Shown piece by piece: positions 1-8,862 of a stretch of DNA of 64,000 nt (the first letter of the stretch is position 1; each line of letters begins with the position of its first letter). The position numbers and the translations under genes were made by a program. This DNA is from Brevundimonas sp. EYE_349 (GTDB lineage Bacteria > Pseudomonadota > Alphaproteobacteria > Caulobacterales > Caulobacteraceae). The stretch is from positions 41,984 through 105,983 of the forward strand of contig NZ_JAHXPB010000011.1 of NCBI RefSeq assembly GCF_023147505.1, read 5' to 3'. The notes under the pieces were generated by a model. The model ran no database searches and was not told where the DNA came from. It saw only the letters and a list, made by a program, of their open reading frames with translations.

Positions 1-1152
1 GACCGCCACGCCGCGCGCCTGCAGGGCCGAGGTCGGCAGGCGACGATGCGGATTGGAAGGTCCGGCCAGATTGCGCTCGACCGTCGACAGATCGAACGCC
101 AGCACCCGCTCATAGTCGGCGGTCTTCAGCGCGTCGGCCCAAAGGCCGATGGTCTTGGCATAGGTCTCGACCAGTTCGATCTGGTCGGGCTCGCGACCGG
201 TCAGGCGCAGATAGTCGATGGTCTGCTGGTCGATGTAGAACATCGCCGCCGTCGCCCCGTACTCCGGGCACATGTTCGAGATGGTGGCCCGGTCGCCGAT
301 GGTCAGGCTGTCCGCCCCTTCGCCAAAGAACTCCAGCCAGGCGCCGACCACCCGCTCCTTGCGCAGAAACTCTGTCAGGGCCAGCACGATGTCGGTGGCG
401 GTGATGCCCTCATGGCGCCGCCCCGTCAGCTTGACGCCCACGATGTCAGGCAGGCGCATCATCGACGGCCGCCCCAGCATCACCGTCTCGGCCTCCAGCC
501 CGCCAACTCCAATCGCTATGACGCCCAGGGCGTCGACGTGCGGCGTATGGCTGTCGGTGCCGACGCAGGTGTCGGGGAAGGCGACCCCATCGCGCACCTG
601 CACGACGGGGGACATCTTCTCCAGATTGATCTGGTGCATGATGCCGTTGCCGGCGGGAATGACGTCCACATTCTCGAAGGCCCGCTTGGTCCATTCGATG
701 AAATGGAAGCGGTCCTCGTTGCGGCGATCCTCGATGGCGCGGTTCTTGGCGAAGGCCTCGGGATCGAACCCCGGCGCCTCGACCGCCAGGGAATGGTCGA
801 CGATCAGTTGGGTCGGCACGACCGGATTGACCTTGGCCGGATCGCCGCCCTGCTCGGCGATGGCGTCGCGCAGTCCCGCCAGATCGACAAGGGCTGTCTG
901 GCCCAGAATGTCGTGGCAGACGACCCGCGCCGGATACCAGGGAAAGTCCAGATCGCGCTTGCGCTCGACGATCTGCCTCAGCGCCTCGTCGCGTGAAGCG
1001 GGATCGCAATGACGCACCAGTTGCTCGGCCAACACCCGCGACACATAGGGCAGACGGTCATAGGCTCCCGGCTGAATGGCGTGAACCGCCGCGCGCACAT
1101 CGAAATATTCGACTGACGTACCGAGCAGCCGGCGACGATAGGCTTCATTCAT
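1..1152 (-). CDS. acnD: 2-methylcitrate dehydratase, Fe/S-dependent (partial, C-terminus beyond the left edge)
   Basis: An open frame runs from ATG at 1152 to the window edge (384 codons seen of roughly 860-870 usual). The protein is of the aconitase family. It reads MNEAYRRRLLGTSVEYFD at the N-terminus, VVPTQLIVDHSLAVE near residue 111, NGIMHQINLEKMSPV near 169, CVGTDSHT near 196 and SNMCPEYGATAAMFYID near 292, which together are the AcnD pattern rather than AcnA. The cluster-binding cysteines of the family lie further on and are outside the window. AcnD dehydrates 2-methylcitrate in propionate breakdown, normally with PrpF as partner. A ribosome site AGGGGA precedes the start. It is divergent from the prpC-prpB operon, which supports the assignment over ordinary aconitase. 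Confidence 0.9.
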   Translation of the reverse strand, partial: MNEAYRRRLLGTSVEYFDVRAAVHAIQPGAYDRLPYVSRVLAEQLVRHCDPASRDEALRQIVERKRDLDFPWYPARVVCHDILGQTALVDLAGLRDAIAEQGGDPAKVNPVVPTQLIVDHSLAVEAPGFDPEAFAKNRAIEDRRNEDRFHFIEWTKRAFENVDVIPAGNGIMHQINLEKMSPVVQVRDGVAFPDTCVGTDSHTPHVDALGVIAIGVGGLEAETVMLGRPSMMRLPDIVGVKLTGRRHEGITATDIVLALTEFLRKERVVGAWLEFFGEGADSLTIGDRATISNMCPEYGATAAMFYIDQQTIDYLRLTGREPDQIELVETYAKTIGLWADALKTADYERVLAFDLSTVERNLAGPSNPHRRLPTSALQARGVAV

Positions 1153-1246
1153 TTGAGCCGAATTCCCCTGAACTTCATCGCGTCATTATCGACCCGCGAC
1201 GGGGGCTTCGGAACGCCTGAAAGGGCGGAGATTTGTGAACGCCGGC

Positions 1247-1304
1247 CTGCAAATCAGCAAACTTTGCGGACACATCCAAGTTTGCAGCTTTCGCGGATTT
1301 GCAG
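1247..1304. promoter_or_regulatory. Cluster of RamB/PrpR-like operator boxes between acnD and the prp operon
   Basis: The 250-bp divergent spacer holds four related boxes: CTGCAAATC (1247-1255), GCAAACTTTGC (1257-1267), AAGTTTGCAGC (1278-1288) and GATTTGCAG (1296-1304). The core AAACTTTGC matches the motif known for RamB-type regulators of acetate and propionate genes in actinobacteria, and short-chain fatty-acyl regulators of the same XRE family occur in alphaproteobacteria. No such regulator gene lies in the window. Binding is inferred from motif, repetition and position. Confidence 0.55.
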
Positions 1305-1402
1305 CATCGCCTTCACTGATTTCCGCTCTTTCAGTCCTTCTGAGATCGATCGAAGCGTGAATATTCAAGGGCCTCGCGGATGATCCGCTGTCCGAGGCTC
1401 CC

Positions 1403-1828
1403 ATGTCGTCGCCGACGCCGCTTCCCCCTGACGAGACCCGGTTCGCCGAAATGGTCTTCCCGGAACAGGCCAATCATTATGGCGCGCTGTTCGCCGGTTC
1501 GGCCCTTGCCCTGCTGAGCAAGGCCGCCTTCGTCGCCGCCAGCCGCCGCGCCCGCAACGACGTCGTGATGGCGCGGTCGGAGGCCACCGATTTTCACACG
1601 CCCGTCCGCGTCGGCGAACTTCTGGACATGGTGGCGCGCGTGATCCGCGTCGGTCGCACGTCTCTGACCGTGGAGGTCGAGGGCGTCGCCGAAACCCTGT
1701 CAACCGGCGCGCGCCGCCCCGCGCTGAACGGCCGCTTCGAAATGGTCGCCGTCGACGCCGAGGGCCGACCGCGCCCGATCACCCTTCACCCCTGCTCCGG
1801 CGCCCCGGTCTCCGTGGCCGCCCAATAA
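1403..1828 (+). CDS. Hotdog-fold acyl-CoA thioesterase-like protein in the methylcitrate operon
   Basis: A 141-residue protein with a single hotdog domain. [20 protein letters not shown] (residues about 22-41) resembles the acyl-CoA thioesterase pattern in which an N-G-x-x-F-GG-like stretch opens the central helix; [20 protein letters not shown] follows as a beta segment. Family members hydrolyse acyl-CoA thioesters in the cytoplasm. It is first in a plus-strand operon with prpC starting 16 bases after its stop, so propionyl-CoA or a methylcitrate-cycle CoA ester is a reasonable substrate guess. Specificity cannot be read from the sequence. Confidence 0.7.
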   Translation: MSSPTPLPPDETRFAEMVFPEQANHYGALFAGSALALLSKAAFVAASRRARNDVVMARSEATDFHTPVRVGELLDMVARVIRVGRTSLTVEVEGVAETLSTGARRPALNGRFEMVAVDAEGRPRPITLHPCSGAPVSVAAQ

Positions 1829-1844
1829 GCTTTCGAGGAAATCC

Positions 1845-3002
1845 ATGTCCGAAGTCGCAGCCGCTCCTGGCGTGAAGCCGAAGAAGTCCGTCGCCCTGTC
1901 CGGCGTCCTGGCGGGCAACACCGCCCTGTGCACCGTCGGCCGCTCGGGCAACGACCTGCATTATCGGGGCTATGACATTCTGGACTTCGCAGAGACCAGC
2001 GAGTTCGAGGAAATCGCGCACCTGCTGATCCACGGCGCCTTGCCGACCGCCGCTCAGCTCAAGGCCTACAAGGCCAAGCTCAAGGCCCTGCGCGGCCTGC
2101 CCGCCGCCGTGAAGTCGGCGTTGGAGACGGTTCCGGCGGCGGCCCACCCGATGGACGTGATGCGGACCGGCGTTTCGGCCCTGGGCTGCGCCCTGCCGGA
2201 GGCGCACGATCACAACCACCCCGGCGCGCGCGACATCGCCGACCGGCTGATCGCCTCCTTGGGGTCGATGCTGCTCTACTGGCACCACTTCAGCCAGAAC
2301 GGCCGCCGCATCGAGGTGGAGACCGACGACGATTCCATCGGCGGCCATTTCCTGCATCTTCTGCATGGTACGGCGCCGTCCGACAGCTGGGTGCGGGCCA
2401 TGCACACCTCGCTGATCCTGTACGCCGAGCATGAGTTCAACGCCTCGACCTTCACCGCCCGCGTCATCGCCGGGACCGGCTCGGACATGTTCTCGGCCAT
2501 CGCCGGGGCCATCGGCGCCCTGCGCGGTCCCAAGCACGGCGGAGCCAATGAAGTCGCCTTCGAAATCCAGAAGCGCTACGCCGACGCCAACGAGGCCGAG
2601 GCCGACATTCGCCGTCGCATGGAGGCGAAAGAGGTCATCATCGGCTTCGGCCACCCGGTCTATACGATCAGCGACCCCCGCAATGTCGTCATCAAGCGTG
2701 TCGCCAAGACCCTGTCGGACGAGGCCGGTTCGACCCGGATGTACGACATCGCCGAACGCATCGAGAGCGTCATGATGGACGAGAAGAAGATGTTCCCGAA
2801 CCTCGACTGGTTCTCGGCCGTCTCCTACCACATGATGGGCGTGCCGACGGCGATGTTCACGCCGCTGTTCGTCATCTCGCGCACCACGGGCTGGGCCGCC
2901 CATGTGATCGAGCAACGCACCGACAACAAGATCATCCGCCCCTCGGCCAACTATACCGGCCCGGAAAACCTCACGTTCGCGCCGCTGGCCGAACGCGCCT
3001 AA
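1845..3002 (+). CDS. prpC: 2-methylcitrate synthase
   Basis: A 385-residue citrate-synthase family protein of the short PrpC class. Catalytic residues are visible: His in GPKHGGANE (near 231), His in [16 protein letters not shown] (near 270) and Asp in [22 protein letters not shown] near 193 and [10 protein letters not shown] near the C-terminus are typical of methylcitrate synthases. It condenses propionyl-CoA with oxaloacetate to 2-methylcitrate. GAGGAAATCC precedes the ATG. It lies between the thioesterase and prpB in one operon and is divergent from acnD, which argues for PrpC rather than GltA. Confidence 0.92.
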   Translation: MSEVAAAPGVKPKKSVALSGVLAGNTALCTVGRSGNDLHYRGYDILDFAETSEFEEIAHLLIHGALPTAAQLKAYKAKLKALRGLPAAVKSALETVPAAAHPMDVMRTGVSALGCALPEAHDHNHPGARDIADRLIASLGSMLLYWHHFSQNGRRIEVETDDDSIGGHFLHLLHGTAPSDSWVRAMHTSLILYAEHEFNASTFTARVIAGTGSDMFSAIAGAIGALRGPKHGGANEVAFEIQKRYADANEAEADIRRRMEAKEVIIGFGHPVYTISDPRNVVIKRVAKTLSDEAGSTRMYDIAERIESVMMDEKKMFPNLDWFSAVSYHMMGVPTAMFTPLFVISRTTGWAAHVIEQRTDNKIIRPSANYTGPENLTFAPLAERA

Positions 3003-3029
3003 GACCGCCTGAAAGCCTACGGAGTCTCC

Positions 3030-3953
3030 ATGCCCTATCTTGTCGCCGCCGACCTGCCGACCGAATCCGCCGGCAAGCGTTTCCGCGCCGCCCTGGCCCG
3101 CGAGGGAATCTGGCAGTTGCCCGGCGCCCACAACGGTCAGGCGGCCATCCAGGCCAGGAACGCCGGCTTCGACGGGGTCTATCTGTCGGGCGCGGCGATG
3201 ACGGCCTCCATGGGCCTGCCGGATCTGGGCATCATCACGGTGGACGAAGTCGCCTTCTTCATCCGCCAGATCGCCCGCGCGTCCGGCCTTCCCCTGCTGG
3301 TGGACGGCGACACCGGCTATGGGGAGGCGCTGAACGTCATGCACATGGTGCGGACGTTCGAGGAGGCGGGCGCCGGCGCCGTACACCTGGAAGACCAGAT
3401 CCTGCCCAAGAAGTGCGGCCACCTGAACGGCAAGGCCCTGGTCCCGGCCCTCGACATGGCCGCCAAGGTCGCCGCCGCCAAGAAGGCCAGCCGCGACATC
3501 GTCATCATGGCCCGCACCGACGCGGCCGGCGTGGAAGGTTTCGACGCCGCCGTCGACCGCGCCAAGATGTATGTCGACGCCGGCGCCGACTGCATCTTCC
3601 CCGAAGCGCTCAACACCCGCGAGATGTTCGAGAAGTTCGCCAAGGCCATGCCCGGCGTCCCCCTGCTGGCCAATATGACCGAGTTCGGCAAGACGCCCTT
3701 CTACACGGCCGCCGAGTTCGAGCAGATGGGCTACAAGATGGTGATCTGGCCCGTGTCGTCCCTGCGCGTCGCCAACAAAGCGCAGTCGGAACTGTACGCC
3801 TCGATCAAGGCCAATGGCGGGACGCACAAATATGTGGACCGCATGCAGACCCGCCAAGAACTGTACGACACCATCGGCCTGCACACCTTCGAGGAACTGG
3901 ACGCCTCGATCATCAAGACCATCGTGCCCCAAGGCATGCCGCAGGAAGACTGA
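3030..3953 (+). CDS. prpB: 2-methylisocitrate lyase
   Basis: A 307-residue member of the isocitrate lyase/PEP mutase family. The active-site loop reads KKCGHLNGK (residues 127-135), the metal-binding region VDGDTGYGEALNV (91-103), and MARTDAAGVEGFD follows. The short length fits methylisocitrate lyase, not isocitrate lyase. It cleaves 2-methylisocitrate to pyruvate and succinate. It starts 27 bases after prpC with GGAGTCTCC before the ATG and is the last gene of this operon. Confidence 0.93.
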   Translation: MPYLVAADLPTESAGKRFRAALAREGIWQLPGAHNGQAAIQARNAGFDGVYLSGAAMTASMGLPDLGIITVDEVAFFIRQIARASGLPLLVDGDTGYGEALNVMHMVRTFEEAGAGAVHLEDQILPKKCGHLNGKALVPALDMAAKVAAAKKASRDIVIMARTDAAGVEGFDAAVDRAKMYVDAGADCIFPEALNTREMFEKFAKAMPGVPLLANMTEFGKTPFYTAAEFEQMGYKMVIWPVSSLRVANKAQSELYASIKANGGTHKYVDRMQTRQELYDTIGLHTFEELDASIIKTIVPQGMPQED

Positions 3954-4021
3954 TCCGCCGAAGCGCCGCGCTCGGCGTGCGTCAGTCTTCTTTGGCAAGG
4001 ACGGCCTGAAGGCCCTTTGGT

Positions 4022-4040
4022 CTTCCGGGCCGGGCGGAAG
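4022..4040. terminator. Possible bidirectional terminator hairpin between prpB and kdpE
   Basis: CTTCCG (4022-4027) pairs with CGGAAG (4035-4040) around a GC-rich loop in the 176-bp convergent spacer. A second short hairpin GGCC-TGAA-GGCC followed by CTTTGG lies just upstream. Neither has a proper U-tract, so this is a weak call based mainly on position. Confidence 0.35.
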
Positions 4041-4129
4041 CCGTCCCTTTCAAAGCCCATCGACTTCGTGCCTGGCGATCAGCTGCGCTACTTCGCTCAG
4101 CGACTGACCTACACGTCGGCCGATGCCGC

Positions 4130-4819
4130 TTAGACGACCAGCCGATAGCCGATGCCGGGCTCGGTCACGAGCATGACTGGCTGGGCCGGGTCCGCCTCCA
4201 GCTTTTGCCGAAGCTGACCGACGACGACGCGCAGATACTGGACGTCGTCGGCATGGCCGGCGCCCCATATGGTCTTCAGCAGATCGACGTGACCCAGCAC
4301 CTTGCCGGCGTTGCGGGCCAGAAAGGCCAGGACCTCGTATTCCTTGGGGCGCAGCTTCACCCGCTCGCCCGCGCGGGAGACGATGCGACGGTCCAGGTCG
4401 ATCACCATATCGCCCGCCGTGACCACGCCGCCCACGATCGGCGTCAGCGCGCCCTGGCGCAGACCCGCGCGGATGCGGGCCAGCAGTTCGCCCACGCCGA
4501 ACGGCTTTTCGACATAGTCGTTGGCGCCCAGGTCCAGGGCCGTGATCTTCTCGGCCTCGCGGTCACGGGCGGACAAGACGATGATCGGTCCCGGATAGAA
4601 CGCACGCGCGCGGGTCAGCACATCCTTGCCGTCCATATCGGGCAGTCCCAGATCCAGAACCACCGCGTCGGGGCTCCACAGGGCGATGGCGCGCAGGCCC
4701 TCCTGACCGCTGTCGGCGCGGCGGGGCTCATAGCCGGCGGCGTCCAGCGCGGGCGCCAGGAAACGATGGATCTGGGGTTCGTCGTCAATGACCAGAACCT
4801 GGGGGCGAACGGCGGACAT
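4130..4819 (-). CDS. kdpE: Kdp operon response regulator
   Basis: A 229-residue OmpR-class response regulator. The receiver domain has the acidic pair in VIDDEPQ (residues 10-16), the phospho-acceptor Asp in VVLDLGLPDMDG (Asp56) and the conserved Lys in YVEKPFG near 107. The C-terminal winged helix contains LRPKEYEVLAFLARNAGKVL and ends PGIGYRLVV. It activates kdp transcription when potassium is limiting. It overlaps kdpD by one base, so the pair is translationally coupled. Confidence 0.95.
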   Translation of the reverse strand: MSAVRPQVLVIDDEPQIHRFLAPALDAAGYEPRRADSGQEGLRAIALWSPDAVVLDLGLPDMDGKDVLTRARAFYPGPIIVLSARDREAEKITALDLGANDYVEKPFGVGELLARIRAGLRQGALTPIVGGVVTAGDMVIDLDRRIVSRAGERVKLRPKEYEVLAFLARNAGKVLGHVDLLKTIWGAGHADDVQYLRVVVGQLRQKLEADPAQPVMLVTEPGIGYRLVV

Positions 4820-7503
4820 CAGAGCAGATCCGGGTGGGTGGCGATGGATTTGGGCAGGCGAATCAGGATGCGGGCGCCGCGTTTGCCGGCGGCGTCGTCC
4901 TGGATCGGGCTGGCGGCGGCGATGCGGCCGCGCATGGCTTCGACGAAGCCCTTGGCGATGGCCAGACCCAGTCCCGCTCCTTTTGCGCGGTCGGTGGATT
5001 CCTCCATGCGGCGGAACTTGTCGAACACCCGTTCCAGCTCGGCGGTCGGGATGCCGCGCCCCTGATCCTCGATGGAGATGACGACGGCGCCGCGATCCTC
5101 ATAGGCCGCTAGTTCGATGCTCGTGTCGTCGGTACTGTAGGCGATGGCGTTCTCAAGAATATTGACCACCGCCTGTTCCAGCAGGCCGGGATCAGCCTCG
5201 ACCAGACTGAGCTGCGCCGGGAAGTCGCGCGCGACCCTGCGCCGGCCCAGACGGCGCGACACCCGCTCGGCGGCCGCATTCAGGATGTCGCGCACATCGG
5301 TCCAGTCGGTGCGGACGTTCAGCCCCCCGCCCTCCAGCCGGGTCATGTCCAGCAGATCCCCGACATAGCGCGACAGGCGTTCGGCCTCTTCGCGGATGCT
5401 GAGCAGCAGGTCGTCGCGGACCTCGGGCTTCAGAGTCGCGCCATAGTCGATCAGGGTCGTCGCCGAGCCCAGGATGGTGGACAGGGGGGTGCGCAGATCG
5501 TGGCTGACCGAGTTCATCAGGGCGGCGCGGAAACGATCGGCGCGGCGCAGGGTCTCGGTCTCCAGCGCCTGACCGGCCAGATCGGCCCGCTCCAGCGCCA
5601 CGGCGCCCTGGTCCAGCAGGGCCATGGCCAGACGTTCCTCGTCCGAGCCCGCCGCCACGGCGGACGCATCTATGCCGGCGACGCCCGCCCGGGCGCGCAC
5701 GCCCTGAAGAGGCTGAAACCGCCAACAGGTCTGCGGCAGGGTGCCGGTGCCGTGGCCCGCGACCTCGCCGTGGGTCCAGGCCCAGCGGGCGGCGGCCATG
5801 GCGTCGGGGGCCAGGGTCACGCCCTCAGGGCTGGCGCCGGTCAGAACGATGTCCTCGCCGTCGGGCAGAAGGACGACGGCGCCCGCGCCGGCGGCGGCCG
5901 AGGCCTGTTCGGCCAGGCTGCGGGCCGTGGCGGCGCGATCCCGGCCGGCCGACAGGGCTTGGCTGGCGGCCAGCAGCGCCGAAACGGCGGCGGCGCGACG
6001 CTGGGCCGCCCGCGCCTGTTCGCGCACGCGCCCCGCCAAGGCGCCCGTCCCCAGGGCCACGCCCCAGAACAGGATAAGGGTCAGGACGTCCGTCGGCGAC
6101 CCGATCAGGAAGCTGTAGCGCGGCTGGAGGAACAGGAAGTTATAGGTCAGAAAGGCCAGGGTCGCCGCCGCCAGAGCGGGCCTGAGCCCGTTCAGCACCC
6201 CCGCCGCCACCACCGCCGCCAGATAGATCACGCCCAGATCGACCCGCTCGAACCGGGCGTCCAGCAAGAGGGCCGCCCCTGTCGCCGCCAGGACGAAGGC
6301 CCCGCCGACCGGATAGCCGCGCCAGTCCAGCGCCGCCCGGACACCCGACCGTGTCGCCGGTTCGGGCGCGGTCAGGTCGCCCTCTGTCACGACGTGGACG
6401 GCGACCCCTTGCGCCTTGCGCAGCAGTTCGGTCGCCAGCGCCCGGCCGGTCCATTCGCTGAACCGCCCGCCGCGCGTTTTGCCGATGACGATCTGGGTGA
6501 CGTTGTTGCGATGGGCGTGATCCAGCACGGCGCGCACCACATCGTCGCCGCTGATGGTCACGGGCCGCCCGCCCAGTTGCTCCGCCAGCTTGAAGGCCTC
6601 AGACAGCCGCCCCGCCGACCGGGCGTCGGCGCGCGATCCGCTGGGTCGTTCGACGTGGGCCACGGACCAGGGGGCGTCCATCATCATGTCCGACATCCGC
6701 CGCCCGGTCCGCACCAGGGAAGCGGTCATGGCGTCCCCGCCGACCAGCACCAGAATGCGCTCGTTCGCCGCCCACGGCCCCGACACGCCCCGCTCGCGCA
6801 GATGCGAAAGCAGTTGGTCGTCCACTGTCTGGGCCGCCCGGCGCAGAGCCAGTTCGCGCAGGGCCGTCAGGTTCTCGATCCTGAAGAAGTTCTCCGACGC
6901 CACGCGCGCCGTCTCAGGCACATAGACCTTGCCCTCGGCCAGGCGCGCCCGCAGATCCTCAGGCGTGATGTCGATGAACTCGATGTCGTCGGCTCCGGTG
7001 AGGACGCTGTCGGGCACGGCCTCGCGCTGGCGAACGCCGGTGATGCGCAGGATGACGTCGGACAGGCTTTCCAGATGCTGGATGTTCAGCGTCGTCCAGA
7101 CGTCGATCCCAGCGTCGCGCAGTTCCTCCACGTCCTGCCACCGCTTGGGATGGCGCGAACCGGGCGCGTTGGAATGGGCGTATTCGTCGACCAGCAGCAG
7201 TTCGGGCCGCCGCGCGAGAGCGCCGTCCAGATCGAACTCCATCAGGGCGCGGTCGCGGTGTTCGATGGGTGCGCGCGGCATGACGTCCAGCCCGCGCAGC
7301 AGGCTCATCGTCTCCTTGCGGCCGTGGGTCTCGACCACGCCGACCACGACATCCAGCCCCTCGGCCTTTCGCCGGCGCGCGGCGCGCAGCATCTCGTAGG
7401 TCTTGCCCACGCCGGGCGACATGCCAAGAAAGACCTTCAGCCGCCCGCGCTTGCGGCGCGGAACGGCTGAATTAGCGGAGGTTGCCGGCGCCGTTTGGGG
7501 CAA
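4819..7503 (-). CDS. kdpD: Sensor histidine kinase KdpD
   Basis: An 894-residue KdpD of normal length. The N-terminal cytoplasmic domain has a Walker A-like GMSPGVGKTY (27-36) and DEYAHSNAPGSRH; a universal-stress-like domain follows (NNVTQIVIGKTRGGRF). About four membrane segments lie near residues 400-500, then a GAF-like region, the H-box SVSHDLRTPLS near 665 and a HATPase with NILENAIAYS and GAGLGLAIAKGF. The start is TTG at 7503, immediately after the kdpC stop, preceded by GGAGG. It senses potassium status or turgor and phosphorylates KdpE. Confidence 0.95.
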   Translation of the reverse strand: MPQTAPATSANSAVPRRKRGRLKVFLGMSPGVGKTYEMLRAARRRKAEGLDVVVGVVETHGRKETMSLLRGLDVMPRAPIEHRDRALMEFDLDGALARRPELLLVDEYAHSNAPGSRHPKRWQDVEELRDAGIDVWTTLNIQHLESLSDVILRITGVRQREAVPDSVLTGADDIEFIDITPEDLRARLAEGKVYVPETARVASENFFRIENLTALRELALRRAAQTVDDQLLSHLRERGVSGPWAANERILVLVGGDAMTASLVRTGRRMSDMMMDAPWSVAHVERPSGSRADARSAGRLSEAFKLAEQLGGRPVTISGDDVVRAVLDHAHRNNVTQIVIGKTRGGRFSEWTGRALATELLRKAQGVAVHVVTEGDLTAPEPATRSGVRAALDWRGYPVGGAFVLAATGAALLLDARFERVDLGVIYLAAVVAAGVLNGLRPALAAATLAFLTYNFLFLQPRYSFLIGSPTDVLTLILFWGVALGTGALAGRVREQARAAQRRAAAVSALLAASQALSAGRDRAATARSLAEQASAAAGAGAVVLLPDGEDIVLTGASPEGVTLAPDAMAAARWAWTHGEVAGHGTGTLPQTCWRFQPLQGVRARAGVAGIDASAVAAGSDEERLAMALLDQGAVALERADLAGQALETETLRRADRFRAALMNSVSHDLRTPLSTILGSATTLIDYGATLKPEVRDDLLLSIREEAERLSRYVGDLLDMTRLEGGGLNVRTDWTDVRDILNAAAERVSRRLGRRRVARDFPAQLSLVEADPGLLEQAVVNILENAIAYSTDDTSIELAAYEDRGAVVISIEDQGRGIPTAELERVFDKFRRMEESTDRAKGAGLGLAIAKGFVEAMRGRIAAASPIQDDAAGKRGARILIRLPKSIATHPDLL

Positions 7504-8082
7504 TCAGCCCTCCGCGCCGAAGCGGGCGTCCAGCGCGCGGTTGGTCATCAGGACATTAACATGCGGCTGGCCGATGAAGCCCAAGAAGGCCCCCTCGATG
7601 TGCGCCTCGATGATGCTCTGGACCTGCTGCACGGGAACGCCTCTGGCGCGGGCGATCCGCGCGGCCTGAAGCCGAGCGTAGGCCGCAGACACGTCGGGGT
7701 CGAGACCGGAACCCGAGGTCGTCACCGCATCGGCGGGGATGATCCCCGGACCGTCCTCGGCGCGGATAGCCCTGGCGCTTTCGGCGACGCGGGCGGCCAG
7801 GTCCGGGTTCAACGGCCCCAGGTTCGAGCCGGACGAGGCGGCGGCGTCATAGCCCTTGCCCGCCGCCGAGGGCCGCGGGTGCAGATAGGTCGCGCCCGCA
7901 AACGGCTGACCGATCAGGGCGGAACCCACGACCTGGCCTGCGGCGTCTCGGACAAGGCTGCCTTCGGCCTGATCGGGGAAGACCGCCAGCGCGATCCCGG
8001 TGACGGCCAGCGGATAGGCCAGGCCCAGCAGCAGGGTGAACAGGCCTATCATGACGACGGCCGGACGAAGTTGATTGACCAT
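7504..8082 (-). CDS. kdpC: Potassium-transporting ATPase subunit C
   Basis: A 192-residue KdpC with one N-terminal membrane segment (VVMIGLFTLLLGLAYPLAVT, about 9-28) followed by a periplasmic domain with GSALIGQPFAGATYLHPRPSA-type sequence and the family stretch ASSGSNLGPLNPDL. QVQSIIEAHIEG near the C-terminus is also typical. It assembles with KdpA, KdpB and KdpF in the inner-membrane high-affinity potassium pump. The usual kdpB-kdpC junction is interrupted here by a porin-like gene. Confidence 0.95.
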   Translation of the reverse strand: MVNQLRPAVVMIGLFTLLLGLAYPLAVTGIALAVFPDQAEGSLVRDAAGQVVGSALIGQPFAGATYLHPRPSAAGKGYDAAASSGSNLGPLNPDLAARVAESARAIRAEDGPGIIPADAVTTSGSGLDPDVSAAYARLQAARIARARGVPVQQVQSIIEAHIEGAFLGFIGQPHVNVLMTNRALDARFGAEG

Positions 8083-8092
8083 GATCGTCGCC

Positions 8093-8839
8093 TCAGAAGG
8101 CGGCTTTCAGCGTGGCTGCGGCGCGCGCGCCGTAGCCGTCGCCGAAGCCGTGCTGGTCGGTGTCGTGATAGCGCACGTCCAGCGCCAGATTGGGGGTCAG
8201 CTGATAGGCCGCGCCCAGGTTCCACGTCGTATAGTCCAGGTCCGAAGACACCCACTGACGCCCGACCGCGCCAGAGATCGTCCACTTGTCGGCGGGGCGG
8301 ACGGCGCCGTTGATCTCGGCATAGGTCGCCTGATCCTCGGCCGCGCCGAAGAAGTCCGGCGAATAATAGACGGCGGCGCCCAGGGTTGCGGGACCGACGG
8401 CACGCGATGCGGCGGCTTTCAGTTCGACGTAGTCATAGTCCGCGCCCTCCGGCTGGCCGGGGTAGAGATAGCCGACCAGGCCGAAGTCGAGCGCATAGCC
8501 GGCGACTTCGGGTCGATAGCCGGCGTAGAGATCGACCTCGGCGTCCGTGCTGTCGCCGAAATCGACATTGGAGGCCCAGGCGCCGGCGTAGAATCCATTG
8601 TTCGTCAGATCGACGCCCGCCGATATCGCGGGTCTCTCCCGGGTCTGGCTGACGCCGCGAAAGACATAGTCGGAGGCCAGGGCGATATTGGCCGAGACCT
8701 TAGAAGCCGACAGTGTTGGAGCGGAGCCGTCCTGCGCCCTGGCTTGGCTGCACAGACCAAGGCCTGAAAGGCCCAGGATGCAGGCGGCGGCGAACCAGGC
8801 GTCGTTGCGGCCCGAGGCTCTGAAGAGGGGTTTACGCAT
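8093..8839 (-). CDS. TorF-like outer membrane protein inserted in the kdp operon
   Basis: A 248-residue exported beta-barrel-like protein. It has a signal peptide (MRKPLFRASGRNDAWF then a hydrophobic stretch ending SQARAQDG), then ANIALASDYVFRGVSQTRER, the hallmark opening of the TorF/TIGR02001 family. Alternating aromatic strands follow and the C-terminus is Phe (ATLKAAF), as expected for Bam-assembled barrels. I chose ATG 8839 because AAGGA lies 7 bases upstream; ATG 8863, overlapping the kdpB stop as TGATG, is the alternative. It lies between kdpB and kdpC, so it is probably co-induced at low potassium. A role in letting potassium or another small solute through the outer membrane is inference. 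Confidence 0.8.
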   Translation of the reverse strand: MRKPLFRASGRNDAWFAAACILGLSGLGLCSQARAQDGSAPTLSASKVSANIALASDYVFRGVSQTRERPAISAGVDLTNNGFYAGAWASNVDFGDSTDAEVDLYAGYRPEVAGYALDFGLVGYLYPGQPEGADYDYVELKAAASRAVGPATLGAAVYYSPDFFGAAEDQATYAEINGAVRPADKWTISGAVGRQWVSSDLDYTTWNLGAAYQLTPNLALDVRYHDTDQHGFGDGYGARAAATLKAAF

Positions 8840-8862
8840 GAAGATGTCCTTGGAAACACGCA

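Noticed and set aside
1779..3998. A 739-codon open frame on the minus strand
   Set aside because: It is antisense to prpC and prpB, which have all catalytic residues, and shows no domain of its own.
5500..7470. A 656-codon open frame on the plus strand
   Set aside because: It is antisense to kdpD; low-complexity Gly/Arg/Gln-rich translation with no start signal.
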